Below are positions 52,647-61,886 of a stretch of DNA of 64,000 nt, one piece after another; position 1 is the stretch's first letter, and each line of letters opens with the position of its first letter. Below the pieces are notes generated by a model. The model searched no databases and was not told the DNA's origin. It was given only the letters and a program-made list of their open reading frames with translations. The stretch spans positions 12,074 through 76,073 of the forward strand of contig CAYTFZ010000004.1 in assembly GCA_964437215.1 (NCBI GenBank), read 5' to 3'. The position numbers and the translations under genes were made by a program. Origin of the DNA: JAAYAN01 sp964437215. Its GTDB lineage: Bacteria > Bacteroidota > Ignavibacteria > Ignavibacteriales > Melioribacteraceae.

Positions 52647-53566
52647 AAAGGTTTTTGCTTTAATCCGTGAATTACTGCTCCCAATTCAGGAGGGTATGCG
52701 GGTTCTGTAATTATAATATCAGGATGCAGAATTTTAATTTTCTGCCGGAAAATTTTTGAAAAATGATTATTCGTATTAAGAATACTCCCCAAAAGACATA
52801 ATTTCATTAATGGAGCTGCAATTCTGCTTTTAACTGTACGGATATGTGAAAACAGTTCATCAACTTCATCGCTTAAAATTTGCTGACAGATACGGTCTTT
52901 TTTTTCGGCAGCCTCAATTACAAGGGGAGCTGCAGAAGCTAAATCGAAATTATTCGAATAAACAAGATTTATCAAATCTTCGGAAGCTGATACTTTTAAT
53001 TTCAGCGAAAAGATTTCAAAAAGAAATGTTTTCGGATTTCTGCCGTCTATTTGTTTCGAAAACTCATTAATCCCTTTACTGCCGATACTGAAACCGCTTC
53101 CTTCGTCGCCTATGTTTCTGCCGAAACCGCCTACGCGGAAAATAATTCCATTTGGATCTTTTCCATAAGCAATGGATCCGGTTCCGGAAATTAAAATGCA
53201 GCCGGGACCTCCGTTGAATGCTCCTTCAAGAGCTGCCTCAGCATCGCTTATTATAAAAATGTTACTGAAATTTATATTTTTCTGGTTCAATTTTTCGTTT
53301 AAAATATCCCGGAATTCGTTAGCATCCGACTTTCGACCTGCACCGGCTGCCCCCACAGTTATGCATTCAATTTTAGGATTGGTAAGCTTTGCCGCTTTCA
53401 AGGATTTACAAATCAAACTGGATATGGTTTCAGCAGATTCAGGTTTACCTTGCCTAAGAATATTTGCTGCTCCGCCTTTAGTTTCAATTATTTTTTTAAG
53501 AGAATCATTTGTCATCACAAGTTTCGATTTGCTTGCACCTGCATCAATTCCTATGTGATATTTCAT
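52643..53566 (-). CDS. BadF/BadG/BcrA/BcrD-type kinase (N-acetylglucosamine kinase-like)
   Basis: 307 residues of the ASKHA fold. Phosphate loop 1 at the N-terminus (HIGIDAGASKSKLV), ILISGTGSIAYG (phosphate 2), and FGRNIGDEGSGFSIGSKGI, which is typical of the GlcNAc kinase/MurK branch of the BadF family. Probably phosphorylates GlcNAc, MurNAc or glucosamine. It comes first in the two-gene unit with the AmpG-like permease, consistent with cell-wall amino-sugar recycling. Confidence 0.88.
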   Translation of the reverse strand: MKYHIGIDAGASKSKLVMTNDSLKKIIETKGGAANILRQGKPESAETISSLICKSLKAAKLTNPKIECITVGAAGAGRKSDANEFRDILNEKLNQKNINFSNIFIISDAEAALEGAFNGGPGCILISGTGSIAYGKDPNGIIFRVGGFGRNIGDEGSGFSIGSKGINEFSKQIDGRNPKTFLFEIFSLKLKVSASEDLINLVYSNNFDLASAAPLVIEAAEKKDRICQQILSDEVDELFSHIRTVKSRIAAPLMKLCLLGSILNTNNHFSKIFRQKIKILHPDIIITEPAYPPELGAVIHGLKQKPL

Positions 53567-53789
53567 TTCTATCCTGTTAAAATATTAATGCAAAAGTATA
53601 AAAACTTTTTTAAATATTGCTGTAAAATGGCATTAAAATAGATTCTATGGTAAATTTTAATAACACGAGCACACATTATTGGAGAATATTTTTTACACTT
53701 ATAATTAATGATTTTTGATGAACCAGAAAAATATATCTGCGTCCTAATCAGCGAACAAAATAATTCATCAGTAAAAAAGGGGTGTTACA

Positions 53790-54224
53790 ATGAAAGCCAC
53801 AATAATTATTTCTTTATTTGCAGTTGTATTTAACATATCTGTTTTTGCCGGTTTTAACCCTGTTGAAGCAGGTGAAATAGAAACTGTAATTAAAGAATAC
53901 GTTAGCAGCACAGATGCAAAAAACGTAAGGGAACTTGATGAAATTATATACGCTGATGCATCTTTTTTGTGTATCAATAAAATTCTTAACAAAGTGAGTT
54001 CAGGGGATAAGGAGGAGTTCCTTGAACAAGTTAAATCCGGTAAAATTGGCGGATGGAAAAGAGATTGCAAAATTGAGAGCATCGATATGAATGACAATAC
54101 GGCTGTTGCAAAAGTAATAATAACAGATTCAAAACTTAAACAGGTTGAATATCTTTTATTTGCCAAAGTTGAAGGTGAATGGAAAATTGTTTCGAGAACA
54201 TATACAATTGAACTCAACAAATAA
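53790..54224 (+). CDS. Exported NTF2-like (Lumazine_bd_2) protein
   Basis: 144 residues with a signal peptide (IISLFAVVFNISVFA) and an AAAGGGG site. The mature domain looks like the NTF2-like SnoaL/lumazine-binding-2 fold: an initial helix (GEIETVIKEYVSSTDAKNVRELDEIIYAD) followed by curved strands (KIESIDMNDNTAVAKVIIT, VEYLLFAKVEGEWKIVSRTYT). These small cone-shaped folds bind ligands or serve as immunity/dimer modules; no catalytic residues can be assigned. A terminator follows, so it is monocistronic. Function unknown. Confidence 0.8.
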   Translation: MKATIIISLFAVVFNISVFAGFNPVEAGEIETVIKEYVSSTDAKNVRELDEIIYADASFLCINKILNKVSSGDKEEFLEQVKSGKIGGWKRDCKIESIDMNDNTAVAKVIITDSKLKQVEYLLFAKVEGEWKIVSRTYTIELNK

Positions 54225-54248
54225 ACATTAAACTAAAAAATACTTTAC

Positions 54249-54276
54249 AGCCGGTGAATAAATCATCGGCTTTTTT
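54249..54276 (+). terminator. Rho-independent terminator
   Basis: Stem AGCCGGTGA / TCATCGGCT with a 5-base loop and a six-T run. Confidence 0.92.
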
Positions 54277-54362
54277 GTTTTAAAAAATAGATTGACCGGT
54301 TTATGTTTTTGAACTAAATTACACAATCTAAATGTAAAATATTAATAAAACAGAGAAGCGTT

Positions 54363-54668
54363 ATGCCTGTAAAACCAAGTGAAAAAGAAGAAGAATATTT
54401 TGCGCGTGAAGAATATGAGCGGAAGAAAAAGATAGAGGAAGAAAAGCAGCAGAAATTGCTGGAAGAAGAAAGAGAAAAATTAAAAGCGCTTCATTATATG
54501 AGTTGTCCTAAATGCGGGATGAAGTTAGTTGAAATTGACTATAAAGGTATTTCGGTTGACAAGTGTTCATCTTGTGATGGTATTTGGCTTGATGCCGGAG
54601 AATTTGAAGAACTTTCCAAATTAGAAAAAACCAGTTTTGATAAATGGTTCAAAGTATTTAAAAAATGA
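54363..54668 (+). CDS. zf-TFIIB (zinc-ribbon) protein
   Basis: 101 residues. A charged coiled-coil-like N-terminal half (EKEEEYFAREEYERKKKIEEEKQQK) precedes a zinc ribbon with two C-x2-C pairs, CPKCGMKL and KCSSCDGIWLDAGEFEEL. The pattern with D-G-x-W-L-D-x-G-E-x-E-x-L is that of zf-TFIIB proteins, found widely in bacteria with unknown function. It is not related to secretion as far as I can see, although it precedes secA by 243 bases. Confidence 0.85.
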   Translation: MPVKPSEKEEEYFAREEYERKKKIEEEKQQKLLEEEREKLKALHYMSCPKCGMKLVEIDYKGISVDKCSSCDGIWLDAGEFEELSKLEKTSFDKWFKVFKK

Positions 54669-54911
54669 TGAAAGATTAATTAACCAATATGCCGGTTTAT
54701 ATCAGATTTATCTGCAGAAAGAAGGCATTATATTGATGTAATCAAAAACATATTAAAGTAACAAACAAATAAAGTTATTATTTATTTCTTCAAAATAGAC
54801 ATCTGTAATGGCCGTATTTTTTCCAAGTTATTTTTTTTAAGTAATTTCCTTAGCATTGCATTATTTAGCTGTTTTTGGTTACATTTACATTTCTGAAATA
54901 ATGGAGAAATA

Positions 54912-57900
54912 ATGTTTTCTAATCTGATGAAAAAAATATTTGGCGATAAGAATATCAAAGCGATAAAAGAGATTTCGCCTTTGGTTGAACAGATAAATGC
55001 CGAATATGAAAAGCTTGCAAACCTTTCCGATTTTGAACTTAAACAAAAAACGGAAGAATTTAAAAAAATAATAGCTGCCGAAACCGAAGAACTTCGGAAT
55101 AAAATAATTGAATTAAAAAATCAGCTTAAATCGGATGATACAGAAATTGATTCGATAAGTATCCACGAAGAGCTGGATAAACTTAACGAACAGCTTGATG
55201 AAAAATACGAAGAAGTGTTGGACAGTATTCTTCCCGAAGCTTTTGCTGTTGTAAAAGATACATGCCGCCGGCTCGTAGGAAAAACCTGGGAGGCTGCAGG
55301 AAATAAAATTACCTGGGATATGGTGCCTTACGATGTACAGCTTATAGGCGGCATTGTTTTGCATCAGGGAAAAATTTCCGAAATGGCTACAGGCGAGGGT
55401 AAAACACTTGTTGCTACAATGCCTATTTATCTTAACGCATTAACCGGCAACGGTGTTCATGTTGTAACGGTAAACGATTATCTTGCCAAACGCGATAGCG
55501 AGTGGATGGGCGAAATATTTAAATTTCACGGATTGACTGTCGGTTGTATATTAAATACAATGAGTCCCGAAGAACGAAAAGATATTTACGGAAAAGATAT
55601 TACCTATGGAACAAACAACGAATTCGGTTTCGATTATCTGCGCGATAATATGTCCATTAGTCTCGAAAATTGCGTTCAACGGGGGCACAACTATACAATT
55701 GTTGACGAAGTTGACTCGGTTTTAATTGACGAAGCGAGAACTCCTCTTATAATTTCTGGTCCGGTGGGAACTACCGAGCACAAATACGACGAAATGAAAC
55801 CTAAAGTTGAAAATCTTTACAGACTTCAATCGAAACTTGTTGCAAGCATTGTTCAGGAAGCAGAAACGCTTTTGCAGAAAAATGAAAACACATCGCGTGC
55901 CGGAATATTACTTTTAAGAGCGCACAGGGGTTTGCCAAAAAATAACAAACTTGCAAAATTGTTCAGCGAGCCCGAATACAAAAAGCTTATGCAGGCAACC
56001 GAGCTCGAATTTTTGCGTGAAAAAGGCAAACGGATGCCCGAAATTGATGAAGAACTTTATTTTGCAATTGATGAAAAAAATAATTCTATCGACTTAACCG
56101 AAAAAGGACGCGAAGAACTTGCACGCGGTTCTTCCGAAGGGAAATCGTTTTTTGTGCTTCCCGATCTCGGTACCGAAATAAGTCTTTTCGAGAACGATAA
56201 ATCTTTATCCGAAAAAGAAATAATTACTAAAAAAGATGCTCTTTATAAGTTGTATTCGGAAAGAAGCGACAGAATTCATACAATCAACCAGCTTCTGAAA
56301 GCTTACTGTCTTTTCGAAAAAGATGACGAATATGTAATTACCGAAGAAGGCAAAATTGCAATTGTTGATGAGTTTACTGGCCGTGTTCTTCCCGGAAGAA
56401 GATATTCCGACGGTTTGCACCAGGCAATTGAAGCAAAAGAGAACGTTAAAGTTGAAAGAGATACGCAAACGCTTGCTACTATAACACTTCAAAATTATTT
56501 CCGACTTTATAAAAAAATTGCAGGAATGACAGGTACAGCCGAAACCGAAGAAGCCGAATTTCAGGAAATATACAGTTTGGAAGTGGTTGTAATTCCAACA
56601 AATAAGCCTATTGCCCGTACAGATGACGAAGATGCTATCTTCCGTACGAAACGGGAAAAATATAATGCAATAATTGTAAAACTTGAAGAATTGCTGGCAG
56701 AAAAAAGACCTGTGCTGGTAGGAACAACAAGCGTGGAAGTTTCCGAAACAATAAGCCGTATGCTTAAACGTAAAGGAATTCCGCATAATGTATTAAATGC
56801 AAAACAGCATAAACGCGAAGCCGAAGTTGTTGCTTTTGCCGGTCAACCCGGGGCTATTACCATTGCAACCAACATGGCAGGCCGCGGAACCGATATAAAA
56901 TTAGGCGCAGGAGTTAAAGAAAAGGGCGGATTATATATTTTAGGAACAGAGCGCCACGAATCGCGGCGAATAGACAGGCAGCTTCGCGGACGATCGGGAA
57001 GACAAGGCGATCCCGGTATGTCTAAGTTTTATCTTTCTCTTGAAGATGACTTGATGAGACTTTTTGGAAGCGAAAGAATTTCGAATGTAATGACACGTAT
57101 GGGTCTTGAAGAAGGCGAAGTTATCCAGCACCCTATGATTACGCGGTCTGTTGAGCGTGCCCAGAAAAAAGTTGAAGAAAATAACTTTGCAATACGTAAA
57201 CGTCTTCTCGAATACGATAACGTAATGAATCAGCAGCGCGAGGTTATTTACGACCGCCGGCGAAAAGCTCTTGAAGGCGAAAGATTAAAAGACAGCGTAC
57301 TCGATCAGCTTTACGAGTTTATTAACGACCTTGTGGAAGATAATTACGAAAATGCAGAAATTGATATAATAAAAGAAGAGATGCTTAAGAATCTTCTGGT
57401 AGATATTACTGTTGATCCTAAAACTTTTGCCGATCTTGGCAAAGAGGGCTTGCGCGACAAATTGTATGAAGCTGCAAAAACATTTTATCAGCGGAAAGAA
57501 GAAATGCTCGGTTCGGAATTAATGGGAAAACTGGAAAGATTTGCGGTTTTGAGCGTTATTGATGAAAAATGGAAAGAGCATTTGCGCGAAATGGATGATA
57601 TGAAAGAAGGCATCGGTTTGCGTGCATACGGGCAGAAAGATCCTTTAATTGAATATAAACAGGAAGGATACAGACTTTTTGTAACTATGCTGAATGAAAT
57701 CAGAAACAATATTCTATCGTTTTGCTTTAAGTTTTTCCCGCAGGCTCCCGAAGAAATGCAGCGCAGAAACAGACCTGTACAGCGTATGCAGACTATAAAA
57801 GACGAAGTTACGGGGCTGGGTTCGCAGGGAGGACATCCCGAAGGAACTGAAAGAGGTAAACAGCAGCCGGTAAAAGTTGAAGATAAAATCGGAAGAAATG

Positions 57901-57953
57901 ATCCCTGTCCTTGTGGCAGCGGTAAAAAATATAAACAATGTTGCGGCAGTTAA
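54912..57953 (+). CDS. secA: Protein translocase subunit SecA
   Basis: 1013 residues. Walker A MATGEGKTLVAT and Walker B VDEVDSVLIDEART in NBD1, the preprotein-binding region, then NBD2 (TNMAGRGTDIKLG, RQLRGRSGRQGDPG). The C-terminal linker ends with a SEC-C zinc finger (DPCPCGSGKKYKQCCG). Compared with E. coli SecA, there is extra sequence inside NBD1 (between ARTPLIISGP and FTGRVLPG), usual for Bacteroidota. It powers export through SecYEG. It is followed by glnB at 12 bases and so may be co-transcribed with it. Confidence 0.97.
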   Translation: MFSNLMKKIFGDKNIKAIKEISPLVEQINAEYEKLANLSDFELKQKTEEFKKIIAAETEELRNKIIELKNQLKSDDTEIDSISIHEELDKLNEQLDEKYEEVLDSILPEAFAVVKDTCRRLVGKTWEAAGNKITWDMVPYDVQLIGGIVLHQGKISEMATGEGKTLVATMPIYLNALTGNGVHVVTVNDYLAKRDSEWMGEIFKFHGLTVGCILNTMSPEERKDIYGKDITYGTNNEFGFDYLRDNMSISLENCVQRGHNYTIVDEVDSVLIDEARTPLIISGPVGTTEHKYDEMKPKVENLYRLQSKLVASIVQEAETLLQKNENTSRAGILLLRAHRGLPKNNKLAKLFSEPEYKKLMQATELEFLREKGKRMPEIDEELYFAIDEKNNSIDLTEKGREELARGSSEGKSFFVLPDLGTEISLFENDKSLSEKEIITKKDALYKLYSERSDRIHTINQLLKAYCLFEKDDEYVITEEGKIAIVDEFTGRVLPGRRYSDGLHQAIEAKENVKVERDTQTLATITLQNYFRLYKKIAGMTGTAETEEAEFQEIYSLEVVVIPTNKPIARTDDEDAIFRTKREKYNAIIVKLEELLAEKRPVLVGTTSVEVSETISRMLKRKGIPHNVLNAKQHKREAEVVAFAGQPGAITIATNMAGRGTDIKLGAGVKEKGGLYILGTERHESRRIDRQLRGRSGRQGDPGMSKFYLSLEDDLMRLFGSERISNVMTRMGLEEGEVIQHPMITRSVERAQKKVEENNFAIRKRLLEYDNVMNQQREVIYDRRRKALEGERLKDSVLDQLYEFINDLVEDNYENAEIDIIKEEMLKNLLVDITVDPKTFADLGKEGLRDKLYEAAKTFYQRKEEMLGSELMGKLERFAVLSVIDEKWKEHLREMDDMKEGIGLRAYGQKDPLIEYKQEGYRLFVTMLNEIRNNILSFCFKFFPQAPEEMQRRNRPVQRMQTIKDEVTGLGSQGGHPEGTERGKQQPVKVEDKIGRNDPCPCGSGKKYKQCCGS

Positions 57954-58304
<351 letters not shown>

Positions 58305-58324
58305 CATTTAAATGCCGGAGATTT

Positions 58325-60487
58325 ATGAAGTTTATTAAAATATATCTGGTTGCAACCCTGTTATTTATTGCAGGATGCGGTGTCTGGAACGATCTTACCA
58401 CCTACTTCAACCTTTACTTTAATCTTTCAACCTTGTTTGAAGAAGCAGAAGACAGGATTATTGCCGAACGCACTGATATATTTTATTTTAAACAGGCACC
58501 TCTTGCTAAGGATATTTCGGCTCAGCTTGATAAAGTTATTGAAAAAAGTTCTAAAATTCTTCAGTTCAATGCAAAATCATCCTATTTTGAAGATGCATTG
58601 TTTATAACCGGGAAATCTTTTTATTACAAAGAAGAATTTCCTAAAGCTCTCCGCAAGTTTCAAGAACTTCTTAACAGAAACAACGAGGATTTTAATTATT
58701 TAGCAAAACTGTGGGTTGGAAAAACAAACTTGCAGATGCGGAATTTTTCGGAAGGGATGGACGTCCTCGACAAATTGAAGGAAGATACAAAAGATACCGA
58801 AAACAAAGAAATAGCTCAGGAAGCATTATACACGCAGATAGGTTATTGGATATACCGGGAAAATTACGAAACTGCCGTTGAATACTGTTATCAGCTTATA
58901 CCTCTGCTTGATGAAAAAGAAAAAATTTCGCAGGTTTATTTTGAAATGGGTTATTTGTATCTGGAAATTGACAGTCTGGACAATGCCGAAAAATCATTTA
59001 TTACAGCTTTGGAAAATGAACCGTTGTTCGATGTTGAATTTAACAGTCAGTTCGAACTGGGCAAAATAGATTTTATCAGGAAAAATTACAATAAAGCGCT
59101 TGAAATGTTTGAAAAGCTGAAAGAAGAAGATAAATACAGCATTTTCTTTGATAAACTGGATTTAGAAATTGCTAATATCAATTACGAAAAAGGGGATATT
59201 GATTTGGCGATGGAAGGATATACGAAAATTGATTCGGTTTACAAAGACTCGCCAAGCGCCGGCGAAGCTGCTTATAAGTTAGCTGTAATATTTGCGGAAA
59301 AGTATAAAAATCTTGATAGCGCAAATGTATATAATGAAAAGGCATTTGCTTCAAAAGCCGACCCCGTAATAATTTCATCTGCCCGGGCTAAAAGAGTTAT
59401 TTATGCCAAATATTTCGAATACCGCAATGAAATGGCAAAATTGGATAAACAATTATTATATCTAACAGATTCAACTGCATTTATTAACGATTCGTTGATT
59501 TATGCTGCCAAGCTCGATTCGATTAATAAAAAAAATGAAGAAGAAGGAAACTCTTCTGAAGAGCAGAAGAAAACTACACCACGCCTGCAGTCAGGTACAA
59601 ACCGAAGGACATCGGAACAAACGCAAACTCAGCTGACAGGTTCAGCTGATCAGCTTATTGCTCCTGTTCGTCCTCAAATATCAACCGATTCGGTTAAATC
59701 AAAGCTGTCAAATTATTATTTTGAAATGGCAAATCTTTTTTACACAGAATTAAATGAATCCGATTCGGCAAAATATTATTATCAATTATCCTTGAATAAA
59801 TACCCGGGATATACAAAAAATGCGGCAAGATCAAAATTTGCACTTGCAAATTACTTGCTTGCCGAAGGAAACAAGGAAAAAGCCGACAGTCTTTATCTGG
59901 AAATTTATAATACTTCCAACGATATTGTAATAGTAAACGAATCGGCTAAGCAAATAGGGAAGCCGCTTGTAAACACAGGATCAGACCCTTTGGAAGAGCA
60001 GATGCTCGGGGCCGAACAATTATATGAGAACAAAAAATTTGAGGCGGCAGCTGAAGAATACTTTAATATATTTAAATCAAATCCTTCATCTAAAATGGCG
60101 CCAAAAGCTTTATATGCAGCTGGATTTATTTACGAGAATGATTTAAACCTTTCTGAAAACGCTTTCAACTATTACGATAGTCTTATTCAAAAATATCCTG
60201 CAAGCGAATATGCGAAAATAGTACGTCCGAAAGTGGATGTATTTAGAGAAGAGCTTGAAATCAAAAAGAAAAGAGAACAGGAAATCAGGGATTCGATTGA
60301 AGCTGCAAACAAGCCGGTTTTGCCAGATTCGGTTAAACAGGAAGACCTCCAACGAGAAAAACCTGGCGGTGATATTTCTCCTTTGGAAATACCGGCTGAA
60401 AAAGACAGCAACGATGCTGAAATCCGGTTGCCGGATAACAAGGCTGTTCAGGATTCATCAAAACGAAGAATTCTGTTGGAAAAATAA
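58325..60487 (+). CDS. Tetratricopeptide-repeat lipoprotein (possibly SprE/PorW-like)
   Basis: 720 residues with a lipobox FIAGC (Cys18). Many TPR units follow from ~residue 90 to 400 and again from ~500 to 640 (ALFITGKSFYYKEEFPKALRKF; ALYAAGFIYENDLNLSENAF), with a low-complexity Ser/Thr/Gln linker (QKKTTPRLQSGTNRRT) around 410-450 and a charged coiled-coil tail. The mature N-terminus (VWNDLTTYFNLYFNLSTLFEEAEDR) resembles the start of SprE/PorW-type lipoproteins of the T9SS (Y-N-x-Y-F-N). That link is a hypothesis. Tight spacing puts it in the secA operon. Confidence 0.78.
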   Translation: MKFIKIYLVATLLFIAGCGVWNDLTTYFNLYFNLSTLFEEAEDRIIAERTDIFYFKQAPLAKDISAQLDKVIEKSSKILQFNAKSSYFEDALFITGKSFYYKEEFPKALRKFQELLNRNNEDFNYLAKLWVGKTNLQMRNFSEGMDVLDKLKEDTKDTENKEIAQEALYTQIGYWIYRENYETAVEYCYQLIPLLDEKEKISQVYFEMGYLYLEIDSLDNAEKSFITALENEPLFDVEFNSQFELGKIDFIRKNYNKALEMFEKLKEEDKYSIFFDKLDLEIANINYEKGDIDLAMEGYTKIDSVYKDSPSAGEAAYKLAVIFAEKYKNLDSANVYNEKAFASKADPVIISSARAKRVIYAKYFEYRNEMAKLDKQLLYLTDSTAFINDSLIYAAKLDSINKKNEEEGNSSEEQKKTTPRLQSGTNRRTSEQTQTQLTGSADQLIAPVRPQISTDSVKSKLSNYYFEMANLFYTELNESDSAKYYYQLSLNKYPGYTKNAARSKFALANYLLAEGNKEKADSLYLEIYNTSNDIVIVNESAKQIGKPLVNTGSDPLEEQMLGAEQLYENKKFEAAAEEYFNIFKSNPSSKMAPKALYAAGFIYENDLNLSENAFNYYDSLIQKYPASEYAKIVRPKVDVFREELEIKKKREQEIRDSIEAANKPVLPDSVKQEDLQREKPGGDISPLEIPAEKDSNDAEIRLPDNKAVQDSSKRRILLEK

Positions 60488-60509
60488 GTTTAACCAAAGC
60501 AGGCAGAAA

Positions 60510-61166
60510 ATGACGCGCCGAGAATTAATTGAAATGCTTGAAGCCGGCGAAACTTATCAAATTGAATTTAAAGAAAAATTCTTCTCTTTCGAAAAAATTG
60601 CTAAGGAAATGATTGCTTTTGCCAATTCCTCCGGAGGGCATATTATTTTTGGCATTAGGGATAATAAAAAAATAATAGGGGTCGATAGCGAAAAAACAAT
60701 TGCAGATTTGGTTGAAAAAACCATAAGAGATTTTACCGAACCGGTTATCGAATATAAGATTTTTTATTATGACCTGGATAATAAAGAAATTGTTACAATC
60801 GAAATTCCCGAATCATCAAATAAACCCCACAGAATTCAAGATTATAAACCTTCGCTGGATATGAATACTGCACAGGTTTTTGTTAGGGTTAACGATAAAA
60901 GTGTTCCGGCAAGCAAGGAGATGATTAAGCTGCTGAAAATGCGCAGCGAGGATAAAGAACTGCACAAATACAAAGTGGGAAGTCTGGAAAGAACGGTTTT
61001 TGAACAGTTTGAGAAAAATGAAATTATAACCGTAAAAATGTTGGCTGAATGCGCAAATATTTCAAACAGAAGAGCTTCGCGGACATTGATTAATATGCTT
61101 CGTGCAGGATTGATAAACATCCACACAAAAGATAACGGCGAAAACTATTTTACAAACAACAGCTGA
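60510..61166 (+). CDS. AlbA_2 (Schlafen-like) domain protein
   Basis: 218 residues from ATG 60510. The AlbA_2 domain fills the first ~125 residues: ELIEMLEAGETYQIEFKEKF, MIAFANSSGGHIIFGIRDNKKIIGVD, EIPESSNKPHRI. The rest may be a small winged-helix (LERTVFEQFEKNEIITVKMLAECANISNRRASRTLINMLRAGL). Such proteins bind nucleic acids or nucleotides and act as transcription regulators or RNA-processing factors. It is 22 bases after the TPR lipoprotein stop, and it ends the operon. Confidence 0.85.
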   Translation: MTRRELIEMLEAGETYQIEFKEKFFSFEKIAKEMIAFANSSGGHIIFGIRDNKKIIGVDSEKTIADLVEKTIRDFTEPVIEYKIFYYDLDNKEIVTIEIPESSNKPHRIQDYKPSLDMNTAQVFVRVNDKSVPASKEMIKLLKMRSEDKELHKYKVGSLERTVFEQFEKNEIITVKMLAECANISNRRASRTLINMLRAGLINIHTKDNGENYFTNNS

Positions 61167-61192
61167 GGATAATCCGGAAAGAAAGAATTGAT

Positions 61193-61735
61193 TTATTTTT
61201 CTGCTTCGTCGAATATTTTCCGCAATTCAAATATTGAAATACCGAAAGCAACTGCTACGTTTAGCGATTGTTTTATTCCGTACTGAGGAATTTCCAAAGA
61301 AAAATCGCACAAATCAATAAGTTCCTGCGAAACGCCTGTAATTTCATTTCCTATTATCAGGCAAAGCGGAAATTCGTTAACCGATACTTCGGAATATTTT
61401 CTGCTTTTGCTTGTTTGCTCGAGGGCGCAGATTTTTATTCCTTCTGCTTTCAATTTCTTTATAAGCTCAGCCGGATTTTTAACATATTCCCACTTAACGC
61501 TTTCGGTTGCTCCCAATGCTGTTTTAAGCACTTCTTTTTGCGGCGGATGCGGCGTATAACCGCAAAGATAGAGTTTCTCTATCATTGCTCCGTCGGAAGT
61601 GCGGAACACGGAACCCACATTGTAAGCGCTCCGGATACTATCGAGAATAACATAAACCGGCATTTTGCTTGCAGTGTGAAGTGTTTCTATTGTGTTTCTG
61701 TTTAAAGAAATTTCGTCGTGTGTAAGTTTTTTCAT
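61193..61735 (-). CDS. TrmH/SpoU family RNA methyltransferase
   Basis: 180 residues from ATG 61735; an ATG at 61789 in frame would add an 18-residue hydrophobic stretch that the family lacks. SpoU motifs: VILDSIRSAYNVGSVFRTSDG (motif 1: N-x-G-x-x-x-R), PLCLIIGNEITGVSQELIDLCD (motif 2) and LEIPQYGIKQSLNVAVAFGISIFEL (motif 3), the knotted SPOUT fold. It 2'-O-methylates a ribose in tRNA or rRNA; target unknown. Single gene, convergent with the AlbA_2 gene. Confidence 0.93.
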   Translation of the reverse strand: MKKLTHDEISLNRNTIETLHTASKMPVYVILDSIRSAYNVGSVFRTSDGAMIEKLYLCGYTPHPPQKEVLKTALGATESVKWEYVKNPAELIKKLKAEGIKICALEQTSKSRKYSEVSVNEFPLCLIIGNEITGVSQELIDLCDFSLEIPQYGIKQSLNVAVAFGISIFELRKIFDEAEK

Positions 61736-61886
61736 TATGCAAAAATAATAAAAAGGCAACAGTTTGAAGAATAAAATTCTTTTAAACAAAATCTTTAAAA
61801 CATAAAAATAGTTGGCGGGAAATTCTTAAATTTTAATTCTCGATTTTAAATATTTCATCAATAAAAATTATGATTTAAGGAGATAA

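Noticed and set aside
53768..54220. 150-codon minus-strand frame opposite the NTF2-like gene
   Set aside because: The plus-strand gene has a signal peptide, ribosome-binding site and terminator; the antisense frame has none.
56205..56786. Long open frame (193 codons) on the minus strand inside secA
   Set aside because: Opposite-strand shadow of secA; Cys/Phe-rich and without a family.
60237..60509. Upstream extension of the AlbA_2 gene into the TPR gene
   Set aside because: The extension overlaps the well-supported end of the TPR lipoprotein and its sequence is low in coding quality; ATG 60510 begins the AlbA_2 domain cleanly.
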